Assembly: GCA_964370115.1 (NCBI GenBank)
Contig: CAYJIA010000004.1
Span: forward strand, 1 to 64,000
Length of the DNA: 64,000 nt
Direction of reading: 5' to 3'
DNA from: SIG603 sp964370115
GTDB lineage: Bacteria; Bacillota; Clostridia; Oscillospirales; Acutalibacteraceae
Part shown: piece after piece, positions 8,707-18,409 of the stretch
How positions within the stretch are numbered: position 1 is the first letter of the stretch
Layout of the letters: each line of letters starts with the position of its first letter
Position numbers and translations under genes: made by a program
The notes under the pieces: model-generated
What the model saw: only the letters and a program-made list of their open reading frames with translations
Told to the model about the DNA's origin: nothing
Database searches by the model: none

Positions 8707-10695
8707 ATGAAAAAAATCGCAATAGAAACCTTACTTGAATATAAATTTTTAAGCTCGCCTACAATTTCGCCAGACGGCAAGTTTACCGCCTTTGTAGTAA
8801 GCCAAGCGGATATTAAAGAAAACAGTTATCCTGCTTCTATTTATCTAATGGATAATAACAGCAAGACTACAAAAAAACTGACAGCAAAAGGTGCTGTATC
8901 AAATCTCATGTGGATTAACGACACAACTATAGTTTTCTCTTCGTTAAGAGACGAAAAAATTAAGGAAAAAGTTAAAAATGGAGAGGAAATCACCTGTTAC
9001 TATTCTATAGACATCACAGGTGGCGAGGCTCAAATTTTTGACACAACCCAGCTTTTAAGCGGAAAACTTACCGACTTGGGAAATGGTCAATTTGTGACAA
9101 CAGCAGTGTATGATATAAACCGTCCAAATTTAGATGGAAAAACAGACGCACAGCGTAAAGAAATTTTAAAAGAGTACAAAGAGCGTGGGTACACAGTGTT
9201 TGAGGAAGTTCCTTTTTGGGGTAATGGACAAGGTGTGGTAAGTAGAAAAAGAAATAGAGTTTATATTTATAACAAAAATGAAAAAACTTACGAGGCTATA
9301 ACTCCTGAGTTGTTTGATGTTATTCAGTATGAAGTAAGTGACGGCAAAATACTATACATGGGCGTAGAGTACGATGACATCAAACCTATAAAAGACAGCT
9401 TGTATATTTATGACATACAAACTAAGGAAACGAAATGTGTAATTGAGCCAAATATCTACGGCATAAGACAAATCACTATGGGAGATGGCAAGGCAGTTGT
9501 ATGCATGTCAAAGGGTGATGAGTTTGGAATAAATCAAAATGTCGATATCTATATTTTAGATTTAGCGACTTTAGAGCTTAAATTAGTTGCAAAGCATGGC
9601 ATGTCTCCGGTTGCAAGTAACAGCGTCAACTGCGATGCATTGTACGGTGGCGGTAAGACGCAAATGATAGTAGGCGATAAATTTTATTATCTAACAACTG
9701 TTAAAAATAATTCTTACTTAAATAGCATTGATTTAAACACAGCAGAAGTTACAACGATTACAAGTATAGACGATGTGCAAAGTTTTGATATTTTTGGCGA
9801 TAGTTTTATCATGGTAGCACAAGGAGAAAGCACTTTAAATGAGCTTTATATCCTTGAAAATGGACTGGAAAAAAAGCTTACTAACTTTAACAGTTTTGTA
9901 AAAGAAGAGTATAGTGTAGCAAAACCCGAAGCACTCACTGCGCTAAACGGAGAACTTGAAATTTACGGATATGTGCTAAAGCCAAGAGATTATATAAAAG
10001 GCAACAGTTATCCTGCTATTTTACATATTCACGGTGGTCCAAAGACTGTATTTTCTAATGTTTTTCACCATGAAATGCAAATGTGGGCAAATGAGGGATA
10101 TTTTGTAATTTACTGTAACCCAAGAGGAAGCGACGGCAGAGGAAATGAGTTTGCCGACATAAGAGGAAAGTACGGAAGTATCGACTATGACGATATTATG
10201 GCTTTTTGCGACAGGGCACTTGAGATTTATGAGGATATTGATAAAGCTAGATTAGGCGTTACAGGTGGAAGCTACGGTGGCTTTATGACAAACTGGATAA
10301 TAGGACACACAGACAGATTTAAATGCGCCTGCTCACAAAGATGCATAGCAAACTGGACTTCTTTTGAAGGAACTACCGATATAGGCTATTTCTTTGCGCC
10401 TGACCAAGTGGGAGCATCACATATGGACGATGCACAAAAGCAGTGGGCACAGTCACCGCTAAAATATGCAGATAAAGTAAAAACACCGACTCTGTTTATT
10501 CACTCTGACGAAGACTACAGATGCCATATGGCAGAGGCACTGCAAATGTTTACTGCACTTAAAATGCATGATGTTCCAGCAAGGCTGTGCCTGTTAAAAG
10601 GCGATAACCACAACCTTTCAAGGGGAGGAAAACCAAAGAACCGTGTAAAACGTATGGAAGAAATAGTAGGCTGGATGAATAAATATTTGAAATAA
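8707..10695 (+). CDS. S9-family serine peptidase (acylaminoacyl-peptidase-like), copy 1
   Basis: A 662-residue prolyl-oligopeptidase-superfamily peptidase without signal peptide. An N-terminal seven-bladed beta-propeller (about 1-410) gates a C-terminal alpha/beta hydrolase (about 420-662). The catalytic triad is visible: S522 in GGSYGGF, D603 in SDEDYRCHM and H635 in GDNHNLSRGG. The oxyanion region HIHGGP is also present. Likely role: trimming of oligopeptides inside the cell. It is the first gene of a long operon and is followed after 14 nt by a diverged paralogue, so a tandem duplication is inferred. GGAG precedes the start. Confidence 0.93.
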   Translation: MKKIAIETLLEYKFLSSPTISPDGKFTAFVVSQADIKENSYPASIYLMDNNSKTTKKLTAKGAVSNLMWINDTTIVFSSLRDEKIKEKVKNGEEITCYYSIDITGGEAQIFDTTQLLSGKLTDLGNGQFVTTAVYDINRPNLDGKTDAQRKEILKEYKERGYTVFEEVPFWGNGQGVVSRKRNRVYIYNKNEKTYEAITPELFDVIQYEVSDGKILYMGVEYDDIKPIKDSLYIYDIQTKETKCVIEPNIYGIRQITMGDGKAVVCMSKGDEFGINQNVDIYILDLATLELKLVAKHGMSPVASNSVNCDALYGGGKTQMIVGDKFYYLTTVKNNSYLNSIDLNTAEVTTITSIDDVQSFDIFGDSFIMVAQGESTLNELYILENGLEKKLTNFNSFVKEEYSVAKPEALTALNGELEIYGYVLKPRDYIKGNSYPAILHIHGGPKTVFSNVFHHEMQMWANEGYFVIYCNPRGSDGRGNEFADIRGKYGSIDYDDIMAFCDRALEIYEDIDKARLGVTGGSYGGFMTNWIIGHTDRFKCACSQRCIANWTSFEGTTDIGYFFAPDQVGASHMDDAQKQWAQSPLKYADKVKTPTLFIHSDEDYRCHMAEALQMFTALKMHDVPARLCLLKGDNHNLSRGGKPKNRVKRMEEIVGWMNKYLK

Positions 10696-10709
10696 TAGGG
10701 GATAGAAAA

Positions 10710-12647
10710 ATGGAAAATGTAGTGATTAAAGATTTATATAAATATAATTTTGTATCGGATATAAATGCAAATAGTAATGGTGATAAAGTCATTTTTACCA
10801 TGTCAAAAGCAGACGAGGAATATAATAAATATGTATCAAGACTTTATGTTTTAGACACAAAAAATGACAGCTATAAACCACTTACAGGTGGTGGTGAAGA
10901 ACGCTTAGCAATTTGGATTGATAATGAGAATATACTCTTTACAAAACCGTCAAAAAATAAAGATGAAAACACTGTGTATTATAAAATGAGTGTAAACGGT
11001 GGTGAGGCAGAAGAGTGCTTTACAGTACCGCTAAAAGTCAGTGCGATAAAAAAGATAAATGATGATAACTACCTTATCACATCACAAACAGACTTGGCAA
11101 AAGAGGAAAAAAGAGAAGACAGGGCAGAAAGTGGCAAAGATTTTTACGTTTTTGATGAAATCCCTTTTTGGTTTAACGGTCAGGGCGTAAAAAATAAAAT
11201 AAGAAATACAGCCTATATTTACACTGTGTCTACAAACGACACAAAAAAAATATCAGATGATTTTATGAATGTGCAGGGCACTACAATATCTGATGATAAG
11301 TCTAAAATTCTGTTTTGGGGACCTGTATTTAAAGATAAAATGAGCACTTTAGCAGGTGTTTATGAGTATCATATTGGAAGCGCAAGTGTAAAAGAAATAG
11401 TAAGACCAGAAGAGTTGTCAATTTATAATGCACTGTATTTTAATGGAAAAATAATAGTGGAGGGTTCTGATAAGAAAAATAATTCATCGCAAGATCCAAA
11501 ACTTTATACAGTTGACAGCGCTAAAGAGCTAATAGAGCTTGCAAATTTAGACGGAGCAATAGGAAGTGGCGTGGGAAGTGACATAGGCTTTGGTGGTGGA
11601 AAATCGCTAAAAATAGTAGGAGATAAAATCTACTGTCTATTTACATCTTGGGGAAATTCTTATCTATCAGTATTAAACGATAAGTTAGAGCTTTCGTTTG
11701 TAAATGAGCGTGAAGGTGGCATAAGTGGCTTTGACATAGCAAATGACAAGGCATACTGTGTAGCACTTAGAAATTATGATTTACCCGAGATTTATGCTAT
11801 CGACTTAAATGACGGAAACGAAAAGAAAATTACAAGTTTTAACGATGAATACTATAACACTCATACAGTATCAAAACCCGAGAGATTTGTATTTACAGCA
11901 AAAGATGGGCATGAGCTTGAAGGCTGGGTTATAAAGCCTATTGACTATAAAAATGATGAAAAATATCCCGGCGTACTCTCTATGCGTGGAGGACCAAAGG
12001 TGTCTTGGGGTGCTTTGTATCATCATGAAATGCAGTGCATGGCAAACATGGGATACTTTGTGTTTTATACAAATCCAAGAGGCTCTGCAGGAAGAGGCGA
12101 CGAGTTTTCGACATTAGCTGGAAAGCTTGGTGAGATTGATTATGACGATTTCATGGAGTTTACAGACGAAGTTTTAAAACGCTATGAGTGCATTGATGAA
12201 AATAGACTTGGCATTTGCGGTGGAAGTTATGCAGGATTTATGTGTAACTGGATGATAGGACATACAGACAGATTTAAGGCGGCAGTTTCACAGCGCTCTA
12301 TTTCTAACTATGTATCAAAATGCCTTACAACCGATATAGGGTACTATCACAACCTAAGCCAAACAGGCGCCACACCTTGGGAAAATTATGAGAAAATGTG
12401 GTATCACTCACCGCTTAAATACATAAAAAACGCTAATACACCTACACTGTTTATTCAGTCAGATATGGATTACCGTTGCTGGTTAAGTGAGCCGCTACAA
12501 ATGTTCGTATCTCTTAGAAGTAGAGGGATACCGTCAAAAGTTGCGCTGTTTCACGGGGAAAACCACGAACTTTCTAGGGCGGGAAAACCACATAATCGTA
12601 TAGACAGGCTAAAGGAAATATCTGGGTGGTTTGAAAAATATCTATAA
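10710..12647 (+). CDS. S9-family serine peptidase, copy 2 (tandem paralogue)
   Basis: A 645-residue homologue of the gene before it, with the same propeller plus hydrolase layout. The triad is intact: S506 in GGSYAGF, D587 in SDMDYRCWL and H619 in GENHELSRAGKPHNR. The loop before the hydrolase differs (SMRGGPK instead of HIHGGPK) and the propellers share little beyond scattered motifs such as FWFNGQGV. The duplication is therefore old, and the two enzymes probably cut different peptides. The next gene starts 15 nt on. Confidence 0.92.
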   Translation: MENVVIKDLYKYNFVSDINANSNGDKVIFTMSKADEEYNKYVSRLYVLDTKNDSYKPLTGGGEERLAIWIDNENILFTKPSKNKDENTVYYKMSVNGGEAEECFTVPLKVSAIKKINDDNYLITSQTDLAKEEKREDRAESGKDFYVFDEIPFWFNGQGVKNKIRNTAYIYTVSTNDTKKISDDFMNVQGTTISDDKSKILFWGPVFKDKMSTLAGVYEYHIGSASVKEIVRPEELSIYNALYFNGKIIVEGSDKKNNSSQDPKLYTVDSAKELIELANLDGAIGSGVGSDIGFGGGKSLKIVGDKIYCLFTSWGNSYLSVLNDKLELSFVNEREGGISGFDIANDKAYCVALRNYDLPEIYAIDLNDGNEKKITSFNDEYYNTHTVSKPERFVFTAKDGHELEGWVIKPIDYKNDEKYPGVLSMRGGPKVSWGALYHHEMQCMANMGYFVFYTNPRGSAGRGDEFSTLAGKLGEIDYDDFMEFTDEVLKRYECIDENRLGICGGSYAGFMCNWMIGHTDRFKAAVSQRSISNYVSKCLTTDIGYYHNLSQTGATPWENYEKMWYHSPLKYIKNANTPTLFIQSDMDYRCWLSEPLQMFVSLRSRGIPSKVALFHGENHELSRAGKPHNRIDRLKEISGWFEKYL

Positions 12648-12662
12648 TTAAAGGAGAAGGGT

Positions 12663-13931
12663 ATGGATTTATTTTTACAAATATTCGTCTCTGTTTTGGC
12701 GGTAATGGTATTTGTGGGATTCGTAAATGAGAAAACGCTAAAACTTCCGACAGAGATAGCGCTTTTAATATCATCACTTGTTGCAAGTGTTGTTTTGATA
12801 GCCATTTCAAGCTTTGTAAATCTTTCGTATTTAAAAGATGTGTTTTCATTAGAGCTTTTAAACGATTTTTTAGTCGAGGGCTTTTTGTGCTTTATGTTAT
12901 TTTCGGGTGCGAGCTCTATCACATTTCACAAGTTAAAAAGCAGGCTGAAAATTATTAGTGTAATGGCAATAATTACAACGATTTTAAGTGCAACTATATA
13001 TGGATTTTTAACTTATGGTATATTTATGCTTTTAGGAGTCACAGAACTTGATTTAATGCAGTGTTTCCTAATTGGAGCTATAATTTCTCCGACAGACCCA
13101 ATTGCAGCCATGAGTATTTTAAGAAAAGTTGGACTTCCAAAGGACACAGGGCTTGTTATTGAGGGCGAATCCCTTTTTAACGACGGCGTTGGTATAGCTC
13201 TTTTTGTGGCAGTAGGAACTACAATTAAAGCAAGTTCGCAGTCGATTGATTTTGTAAGCTTTTCTACACTTTTGTTTGAAGAGATAGTCGGTGCAATAGT
13301 TGTTGGAATTGTAATTTCATTTTTGCTTTATTATTTATTTAAGAAAACAAAAGATACAAACAGGCAAATTTTTATTAGCCTGCTAGCAGTATCATCTGCC
13401 TACATTATATGTACATATTTTGGTTTTTCAAGTGCAATTGCATCGGTAGTTTGTGGTATATATTTTGCTACACATACAAGGAAAAAAGAGAACGAAGAAA
13501 CTACGGCATTTCAAGTTTACAGAGACTTTTGGGGTGTTATAGACGATATGTTGAATAATTTCCTGTATGTTTTACTAGGACTTACAGCAATAAGTATTCT
13601 AATTTATGCACAAGTAAATATCAAACCTATAATAGTTGCGGTTATTTGCAATATAATAGCTAGATATGCAGGAGTGCTGATAGTGTCTATATTTACAAAG
13701 AACAAGCCCGATGGTTTAACCACAATGAAATTTGTAAATTTGCTTACTTGGTCGGGGCTAAAAGGTGCGCTTTCGTTGGCACTTGCGATAAGTTCTAGAG
13801 CTTATTTTTCTATCGAAACATATCATACAGTGCTGGTATCGGTTTTTGCAGTAGTGCTATTTACTACACTTGTGCAAGGCCTGAGTATAGGGCGATTTTA
13901 CACTAAGCATTATAAAAATAAAACGGCATAA
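12663..13931 (+). CDS. Sodium:proton antiporter, CPA1/NhaP type
   Basis: A 422-residue integral membrane protein with about 11-12 hydrophobic segments. The CPA1 signature is clear: SPTDPIAAMSILRKVG with the ion-binding aspartate, then EGESLFNDGVGIALF. A basic stretch (FTKNKPDGL) and a late conserved segment (LTWSGLKGALSLALA) also match this family. It exchanges Na+ (or K+) for H+ across the cytoplasmic membrane. The long soluble C-terminal domain of some CPA1 members is absent. AAAGGAG lies before the start. Ion choice cannot be read from the sequence. Confidence 0.92.
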   Translation: MDLFLQIFVSVLAVMVFVGFVNEKTLKLPTEIALLISSLVASVVLIAISSFVNLSYLKDVFSLELLNDFLVEGFLCFMLFSGASSITFHKLKSRLKIISVMAIITTILSATIYGFLTYGIFMLLGVTELDLMQCFLIGAIISPTDPIAAMSILRKVGLPKDTGLVIEGESLFNDGVGIALFVAVGTTIKASSQSIDFVSFSTLLFEEIVGAIVVGIVISFLLYYLFKKTKDTNRQIFISLLAVSSAYIICTYFGFSSAIASVVCGIYFATHTRKKENEETTAFQVYRDFWGVIDDMLNNFLYVLLGLTAISILIYAQVNIKPIIVAVICNIIARYAGVLIVSIFTKNKPDGLTTMKFVNLLTWSGLKGALSLALAISSRAYFSIETYHTVLVSVFAVVLFTTLVQGLSIGRFYTKHYKNKTA

Positions 13932-13945
13932 GAGAAAGAGGAAAA

Positions 13946-15145
13946 ATGATAAAGGAAAAAAGAAAAATAGTACTGTTTTTCGTGGTAAGTGCTATTTTTA
14001 ATATAGGCGCTAACCTTACACACCCAGTAACTCCCACAATTTTTACAAATTTAGGCTTAGGGGATTATATGTTTGGTTATGCCCTTGCAGCGATGCTTTT
14101 AGTAAACTTTGCGTTGTCTCCATTTTGGGGGAAAATTAATTCTTATATATCAAGTAGAACTACACTTTTGATATGTGCAATAGGTTATGGAATAGGACAA
14201 ATTTTGTTTGGCCTTTCTACGCAAGAATGGCATTTTATTTTAGTGAGAATGTTTGCAGGTGCGTTTACAGGCGGCGCTTTTGTAAGTCTTTTGACTTATA
14301 TAATAAATGTCTCAAACAGCGACAGTCAAAGAAGTGTTAACCTTACGACAACAGCGACTGTACAGGCGGTGTCTAGTGCATTTGGATATTTTATTGGAGG
14401 CATGATAGGTTCTGTTAACCCTTATTTATCTATTTGGGTGCAGGGTGGACTGCTTATTTTATGTGGAGTGCTTTTCTTTATTATATGTGACAATGACGCA
14501 ACGATTGATAGGTCTAAACTGAAATTTAAAACGCTTTGCAAAGAGGCAAATCCGCTTTCTTCATTCATAGGGATTAAACCTATACTGAGTGTTAGCTTGG
14601 TGTTGTTATTTTTAATGTGCGTTTTCCAAAATATTTCGGCAATAGGTTTTGACCAGTCGTTTAACTACTTTGTAAGAGATGTATTCGGTTTTCCGTCAAG
14701 TTATAATGGAATAATAAAAGGCATAATAGGTGTAGTTACCTTGATTGCAAATAGTACCGTTTGTATGTGGATACTCAAAAAGACTAATGTAAAACGTATG
14801 AATATTTTTATCTTTTTGATTTGTTCTATAAATATGACGCTTGCGATTTTATTCCCACAGATGATAAGCTTTATAATTTTTAGCGTGATTTTATTTGCAT
14901 TTAACGCAATAAGCCTACCTGTGCTTCAAGATATTTTAGCAAATGAGGCAAAAGAACACGACAGTAATCTTGTAATGGGTTTTTACAATGCAATGAAATC
15001 TTTTGGAGGCATTATAGGCTCGTTTGCATCAGGCGCACTTTATAGCTTCGGTGCAATGTTGCCTTTTGTATTAGTGGCGGCAAGTTTTGCGTTTGCCACA
15101 ATTACCGCATGGATTTTTTATAAAAGATTTAAAGGGAGTACATGA
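13946..15145 (+). CDS. MFS transporter
   Basis: A 399-residue major-facilitator protein with 12 predicted spans. The start of the N-terminal half matches drug/sugar-type carriers (NIGANLTHPVTPTIF), and the loop between spans 2 and 3 has a weak form of motif A (FWGKINSYISSRT). It ends IFYKRFKGST. The substrate is unknown. The neighbouring peptidases and glycosidase make peptide, sugar or efflux roles all possible. The gene is spaced 14 nt after the antiporter gene and 3 nt before the RCC1-repeat gene, so it is in one operon with both. Confidence 0.88.
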   Translation: MIKEKRKIVLFFVVSAIFNIGANLTHPVTPTIFTNLGLGDYMFGYALAAMLLVNFALSPFWGKINSYISSRTTLLICAIGYGIGQILFGLSTQEWHFILVRMFAGAFTGGAFVSLLTYIINVSNSDSQRSVNLTTTATVQAVSSAFGYFIGGMIGSVNPYLSIWVQGGLLILCGVLFFIICDNDATIDRSKLKFKTLCKEANPLSSFIGIKPILSVSLVLLFLMCVFQNISAIGFDQSFNYFVRDVFGFPSSYNGIIKGIIGVVTLIANSTVCMWILKKTNVKRMNIFIFLICSINMTLAILFPQMISFIIFSVILFAFNAISLPVLQDILANEAKEHDSNLVMGFYNAMKSFGGIIGSFASGALYSFGAMLPFVLVAASFAFATITAWIFYKRFKGST

Positions 15146-15148
15146 GTT

Positions 15149-16453
15149 ATGGCATATCAAGCACCACAGGGGTTTATTCCTTATGAGGGGACACCTTATT
15201 TTTACACACAAAGAAGTGAAGTTAACCCACAAACAGGGCAAATGATGAGGGTTGTCACTTACTTTAACACACAAGACGGCACTTTTAGTGAGCAAAGCTA
15301 TCCGCAGTCAGAGATACCACAACAAACTCAGTATGTGAGCCAAAACAATTATAGCAATTATAAGAGTCAGCCTGCTCAAAATATCACTGTAAAGAAGAAA
15401 AGTAAAATGCCACTTGTAATTACACTTTGTAGTGTATTCGTGGTACTTATTTCAACGGCGCTTGTAGTATGGCTAACGGGTGCCTACAAAAATATACCGA
15501 TTTTTTCGGATGATGAAGCACAAGCAGTAGTTCCATTTGAAAAAAGAGAAAACATTGAGCCTACTCCAGCGCCTGAATCTGGGGTGGATACGTCTAACAC
15601 TTTTCCATTTAACATAGCTTGTGGCGCAGGATATACGGCGGCGCTTACTTCAAGTGGTGAAGTTTTACTTTCTGAGAGACCAGAGTATGATGACCAATAT
15701 GATAATGCAAAAGACTGGACAGACATAGTTCAACTCGCAGCGGGTTCAAATCATCTTTTGGGACTTAAAAGTGACGGCACAGTTGTTGCGGTAGGAAGTT
15801 ATACCACTGACCTTGCAAAGGATGTTGAACACTGGCAAGATATAGTGCAAATATCTGGCGGGGCTTATCACAGTGTAGCACTAAAATCAGATGGTACTGT
15901 GCTTGCACAGGGTGAAAACGTATATGGTCAATGTGACGTTGAAGACTGGGAAGGAATAGTTAAAGTAATGGCGGGCGACTTTCATACCCTAGGTATAACC
16001 CATGACGGCAGAGTACTTGCAACGGGAGATAATTTTTATAGTCAATGCGAAGTCGATACTTGGACAGATATTATTGATATAAACGGCGGCGCGTACCACA
16101 CGGTTGGTCTTAAAAGTGATGGAACTGTGGTTGCTACAGGAGAAAACGAGGACGGAAGATGTAATGTTAGCGTTTGGACAGATATAGTGATGATTTCTGC
16201 AGGTGACTATAATACTGTAGGTTTAAAAGCAGACGGCACGGTGGTAGTTGTAGGTGACAACGAGTACGGCCAACTTGAAATAGGCAGTGAATGGACAGAT
16301 TTAGTTTCGGTAGATGCAGGTTATGCGCATATTGTGGGCTTAAAATCGGATGGAACTTTAGTCGGAGCAGGATTAGAAGAATACGGACAACTACTTATTG
16401 ATGATTTTTATTCAGTTGGATATAAGTATATCCCTGAAGTGAAATTAGGATAA
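15149..16453 (+). CDS. Single-span membrane protein with extracellular RCC1-like beta-propeller repeats
   Basis: A 434-residue protein. The first 85 residues are polar, proline/glutamine/asparagine-rich and probably cytoplasmic. One membrane span follows at about 88-110 after KKKSKMP. Residues about 155-430 contain six or seven copies of an RCC1-type repeat built around HTVGLKSDGTVVATG and the tail W-x-DIV. This suggests a propeller displayed outside the cell. Its role is unknown; propellers usually bind proteins or glycans. There is no LPXTG motif. It starts 3 nt after the MFS stop codon. Confidence 0.85.
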   Translation: MAYQAPQGFIPYEGTPYFYTQRSEVNPQTGQMMRVVTYFNTQDGTFSEQSYPQSEIPQQTQYVSQNNYSNYKSQPAQNITVKKKSKMPLVITLCSVFVVLISTALVVWLTGAYKNIPIFSDDEAQAVVPFEKRENIEPTPAPESGVDTSNTFPFNIACGAGYTAALTSSGEVLLSERPEYDDQYDNAKDWTDIVQLAAGSNHLLGLKSDGTVVAVGSYTTDLAKDVEHWQDIVQISGGAYHSVALKSDGTVLAQGENVYGQCDVEDWEGIVKVMAGDFHTLGITHDGRVLATGDNFYSQCEVDTWTDIIDINGGAYHTVGLKSDGTVVATGENEDGRCNVSVWTDIVMISAGDYNTVGLKADGTVVVVGDNEYGQLEIGSEWTDLVSVDAGYAHIVGLKSDGTLVGAGLEEYGQLLIDDFYSVGYKYIPEVKLG

Positions 16454-16473
16454 CTTTAACAGAGGGTGATAAA

Positions 16474-17556
16474 ATGAAAGAAAGTTTAGCTACTATTAGG
16501 GCAAGAGAGCGAAATTATTTTACCGATGCAACATGGTTTTGTGATTTTGATATTTCGCCACTTAAAGGCTGTTTTCAAGCCGAAGAAGGCGTACACCGCC
16601 GTGACCCTAGCAGTGTTGTAAAGGTAGAGGATACATACTATGTCTATTACACAAAATCAACGGGAGAACACGTAGGCTTTGGCAATAAAGATTTAAGCCT
16701 TAAAGTTTTTCCGTGGGATTACTCTGAAATTTGGGTGGCAAGTTCCAAAGATGGCTACACGTGGACTGAAGAGAATGTTGTGGTTAAAAGAGGTGAAAAA
16801 GGAGAGTACGACGAGCGCTCTGTATTTACTCCTGAAATTTTAAAGCATGACGGCAAGTTTTATATAGTATATCAAACAGTAGAAAATCCATATGTAAACA
16901 GAGTTTTTGAAAACATTGCTATAGCGGTGTCAAATTCACCTTTAGGACCATTTAAAAAATCCACAGCACCCATACTTACGCCAACAGGCGACGGTGTGTG
17001 GAAAGGGGAAGAGGACAATAGGTTTTTAGTCGAGAAAAAGGGTAGTTTTGACAGCCATAAAGTCCATGATCCACTGCTTTTCTTTTTTAATAATAAATTT
17101 TATTTATATTATAAAGGTGAACCCATGGGCGAAGAGTTTTTTATGGGTGGAAGAGAGACAAAGTGGGGCGTGGCAATAGCAGACAGTCCATTTGGCCCAT
17201 ATAAACGCTCAGAATATAACCCTATAACAAACAGCGGACACGAAACCTGCCTTTGGAAATATAAAGATGGAATGGCAGCTTTTTTAAGAACGGACGGCGT
17301 CGAGAAAAACACAATGCAATTTGCAAAAGACGGTGTGAACTTTGAAATAAAATCTGTCATAAAATTTGGCCCCGAGGCATCGGGTCCTTATAGAAATGAA
17401 GAAGATTTCGAGGATCCGCTAGAGGGAATGCGTTGGGGACTCTCTCACGATGTAGACTCAAAATGGGGATATATAGTGCGATTCGACTTGAACACCAAGC
17501 AAAGGGATATCTACACTTCAAAAGAAGTGAAAAAAGCGGATGGAGCAGAGATTTGA
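16474..17556 (+). CDS. Five-bladed beta-propeller glycoside hydrolase, GH43/GH117-like
   Basis: A 360-residue cytoplasmic protein (no signal peptide) with propeller-blade motifs typical of GH43/GH117-like enzymes. RRDPSSVVKVEDTYYVYYTKS has the candidate nucleophile or base D44. Others are TPEIL (E121), VHDPLLFFFNNKFYLYYKG (D199) and NSGHETCLW (H256, E257). The blade ending SNSPLGPFK recurs as ADSPFGPYK. The layout resembles GH117 more than classic GH43, but I cannot settle the family or substrate. It lies in the peptidase-transporter operon, 20 nt after the RCC1-repeat gene. Confidence 0.75.
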   Translation: MKESLATIRARERNYFTDATWFCDFDISPLKGCFQAEEGVHRRDPSSVVKVEDTYYVYYTKSTGEHVGFGNKDLSLKVFPWDYSEIWVASSKDGYTWTEENVVVKRGEKGEYDERSVFTPEILKHDGKFYIVYQTVENPYVNRVFENIAIAVSNSPLGPFKKSTAPILTPTGDGVWKGEEDNRFLVEKKGSFDSHKVHDPLLFFFNNKFYLYYKGEPMGEEFFMGGRETKWGVAIADSPFGPYKRSEYNPITNSGHETCLWKYKDGMAAFLRTDGVEKNTMQFAKDGVNFEIKSVIKFGPEASGPYRNEEDFEDPLEGMRWGLSHDVDSKWGYIVRFDLNTKQRDIYTSKEVKKADGAEI

Positions 17557-17566
17557 GGAGAGTTTA

Positions 17567-18409
17567 ATGGATATTAAAATTAAAACGGTGCAAAAGCTTG
17601 TGAAAACTCAGTTTCCTAAATGGGGCGATTTAGAGATTAAACCCGTAGAAAAAAGTGGACACGACAACAGAACATTTCATTTAGGAGATAAAATGACCGT
17701 AAGGCTACCGAGTGGGAAATCTTATGTACCGCAAGTTGAAAAAGAGTACAAATGGTTGCCTTTTTTACAAAAAAATCTAGATTTTCCGATTTCTGAGCCA
17801 CTTGCAAAAGGTGAGGGGGATGAGGAATATCCTTTTCCATGGACTATTAACCGATATATCGACGGCGAGAGCGCAAATGGACAAAATATTTCATCACTTT
17901 CTGATTTTGCGATAGATTTATCAGAGTTTTTAAAAAAAATTCAAAAAATAGACACTACAAATGCACCTATGGCAGGGGAGCATAATTTTTACCGTGGAGG
18001 GGATTTGTCGGTTTATCATGATGAGACAATAGCTTCACTTGAAAAGTTAAAAGGCATTTTACCTACAGAGAAGCTAAGTGATGTATGGGATACTGCAATT
18101 TCATCTAAGTGGGAAGAAAAACCAGTTTGGATACACGGAGATGTAGCGCCGGGGAATTTACTTGTGTCTAGTGGGCGATTATGTGCAGTCATAGATTTTG
18201 GAATTATGGGCGTAGGCGACCCCTCTTGCGATTACGCAATGGCTTGGACATTTTTTGACAAAAAAAGTAGACCCTTATTTTTAAAGGGTCTACATATAGA
18301 TACTATAAATCGTGCAAAAGGCTGGGCGCTTTGGAAAGCGCTTATCACTTATAACACAGATGAAAATGCAAAGAAAACGATTTTTGAAATACTTAGCGAA
18401 CTTGATTAA
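17567..18409 (+). CDS. APH-family small-molecule kinase
   Basis: A 280-residue aminoglycoside-phosphotransferase-fold protein. The kinase motifs are present: IHGDVAPGNLL (catalytic Asp and Asn) and VIDFGIMGVGDPSCDYAMAW (metal-binding DFG and second Asp). The N-terminal half has DNRTFHLGDKMTVRLPSG as ATP-binding lobe. GAGGAG at 17555-17560 sets the ATG at 17567; an in-frame ATG at 17540 overlaps the previous gene and has no ribosome site. The family includes antibiotic kinases, but many members phosphorylate metabolites, so resistance should not be assumed. Its last 17 nt overlap the convergent pseudouridine synthase gene. Confidence 0.88.
   Translation: MDIKIKTVQKLVKTQFPKWGDLEIKPVEKSGHDNRTFHLGDKMTVRLPSGKSYVPQVEKEYKWLPFLQKNLDFPISEPLAKGEGDEEYPFPWTINRYIDGESANGQNISSLSDFAIDLSEFLKKIQKIDTTNAPMAGEHNFYRGGDLSVYHDETIASLEKLKGILPTEKLSDVWDTAISSKWEEKPVWIHGDVAPGNLLVSSGRLCAVIDFGIMGVGDPSCDYAMAWTFFDKKSRPLFLKGLHIDTINRAKGWALWKALITYNTDENAKKTIFEILSELD

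Noticed and set aside
17567..18409. Antibiotic-resistance phosphotransferase
   Set aside because: The motifs show only the broad APH kinase fold; nothing ties it to a given drug and the operon context is metabolic or transport.
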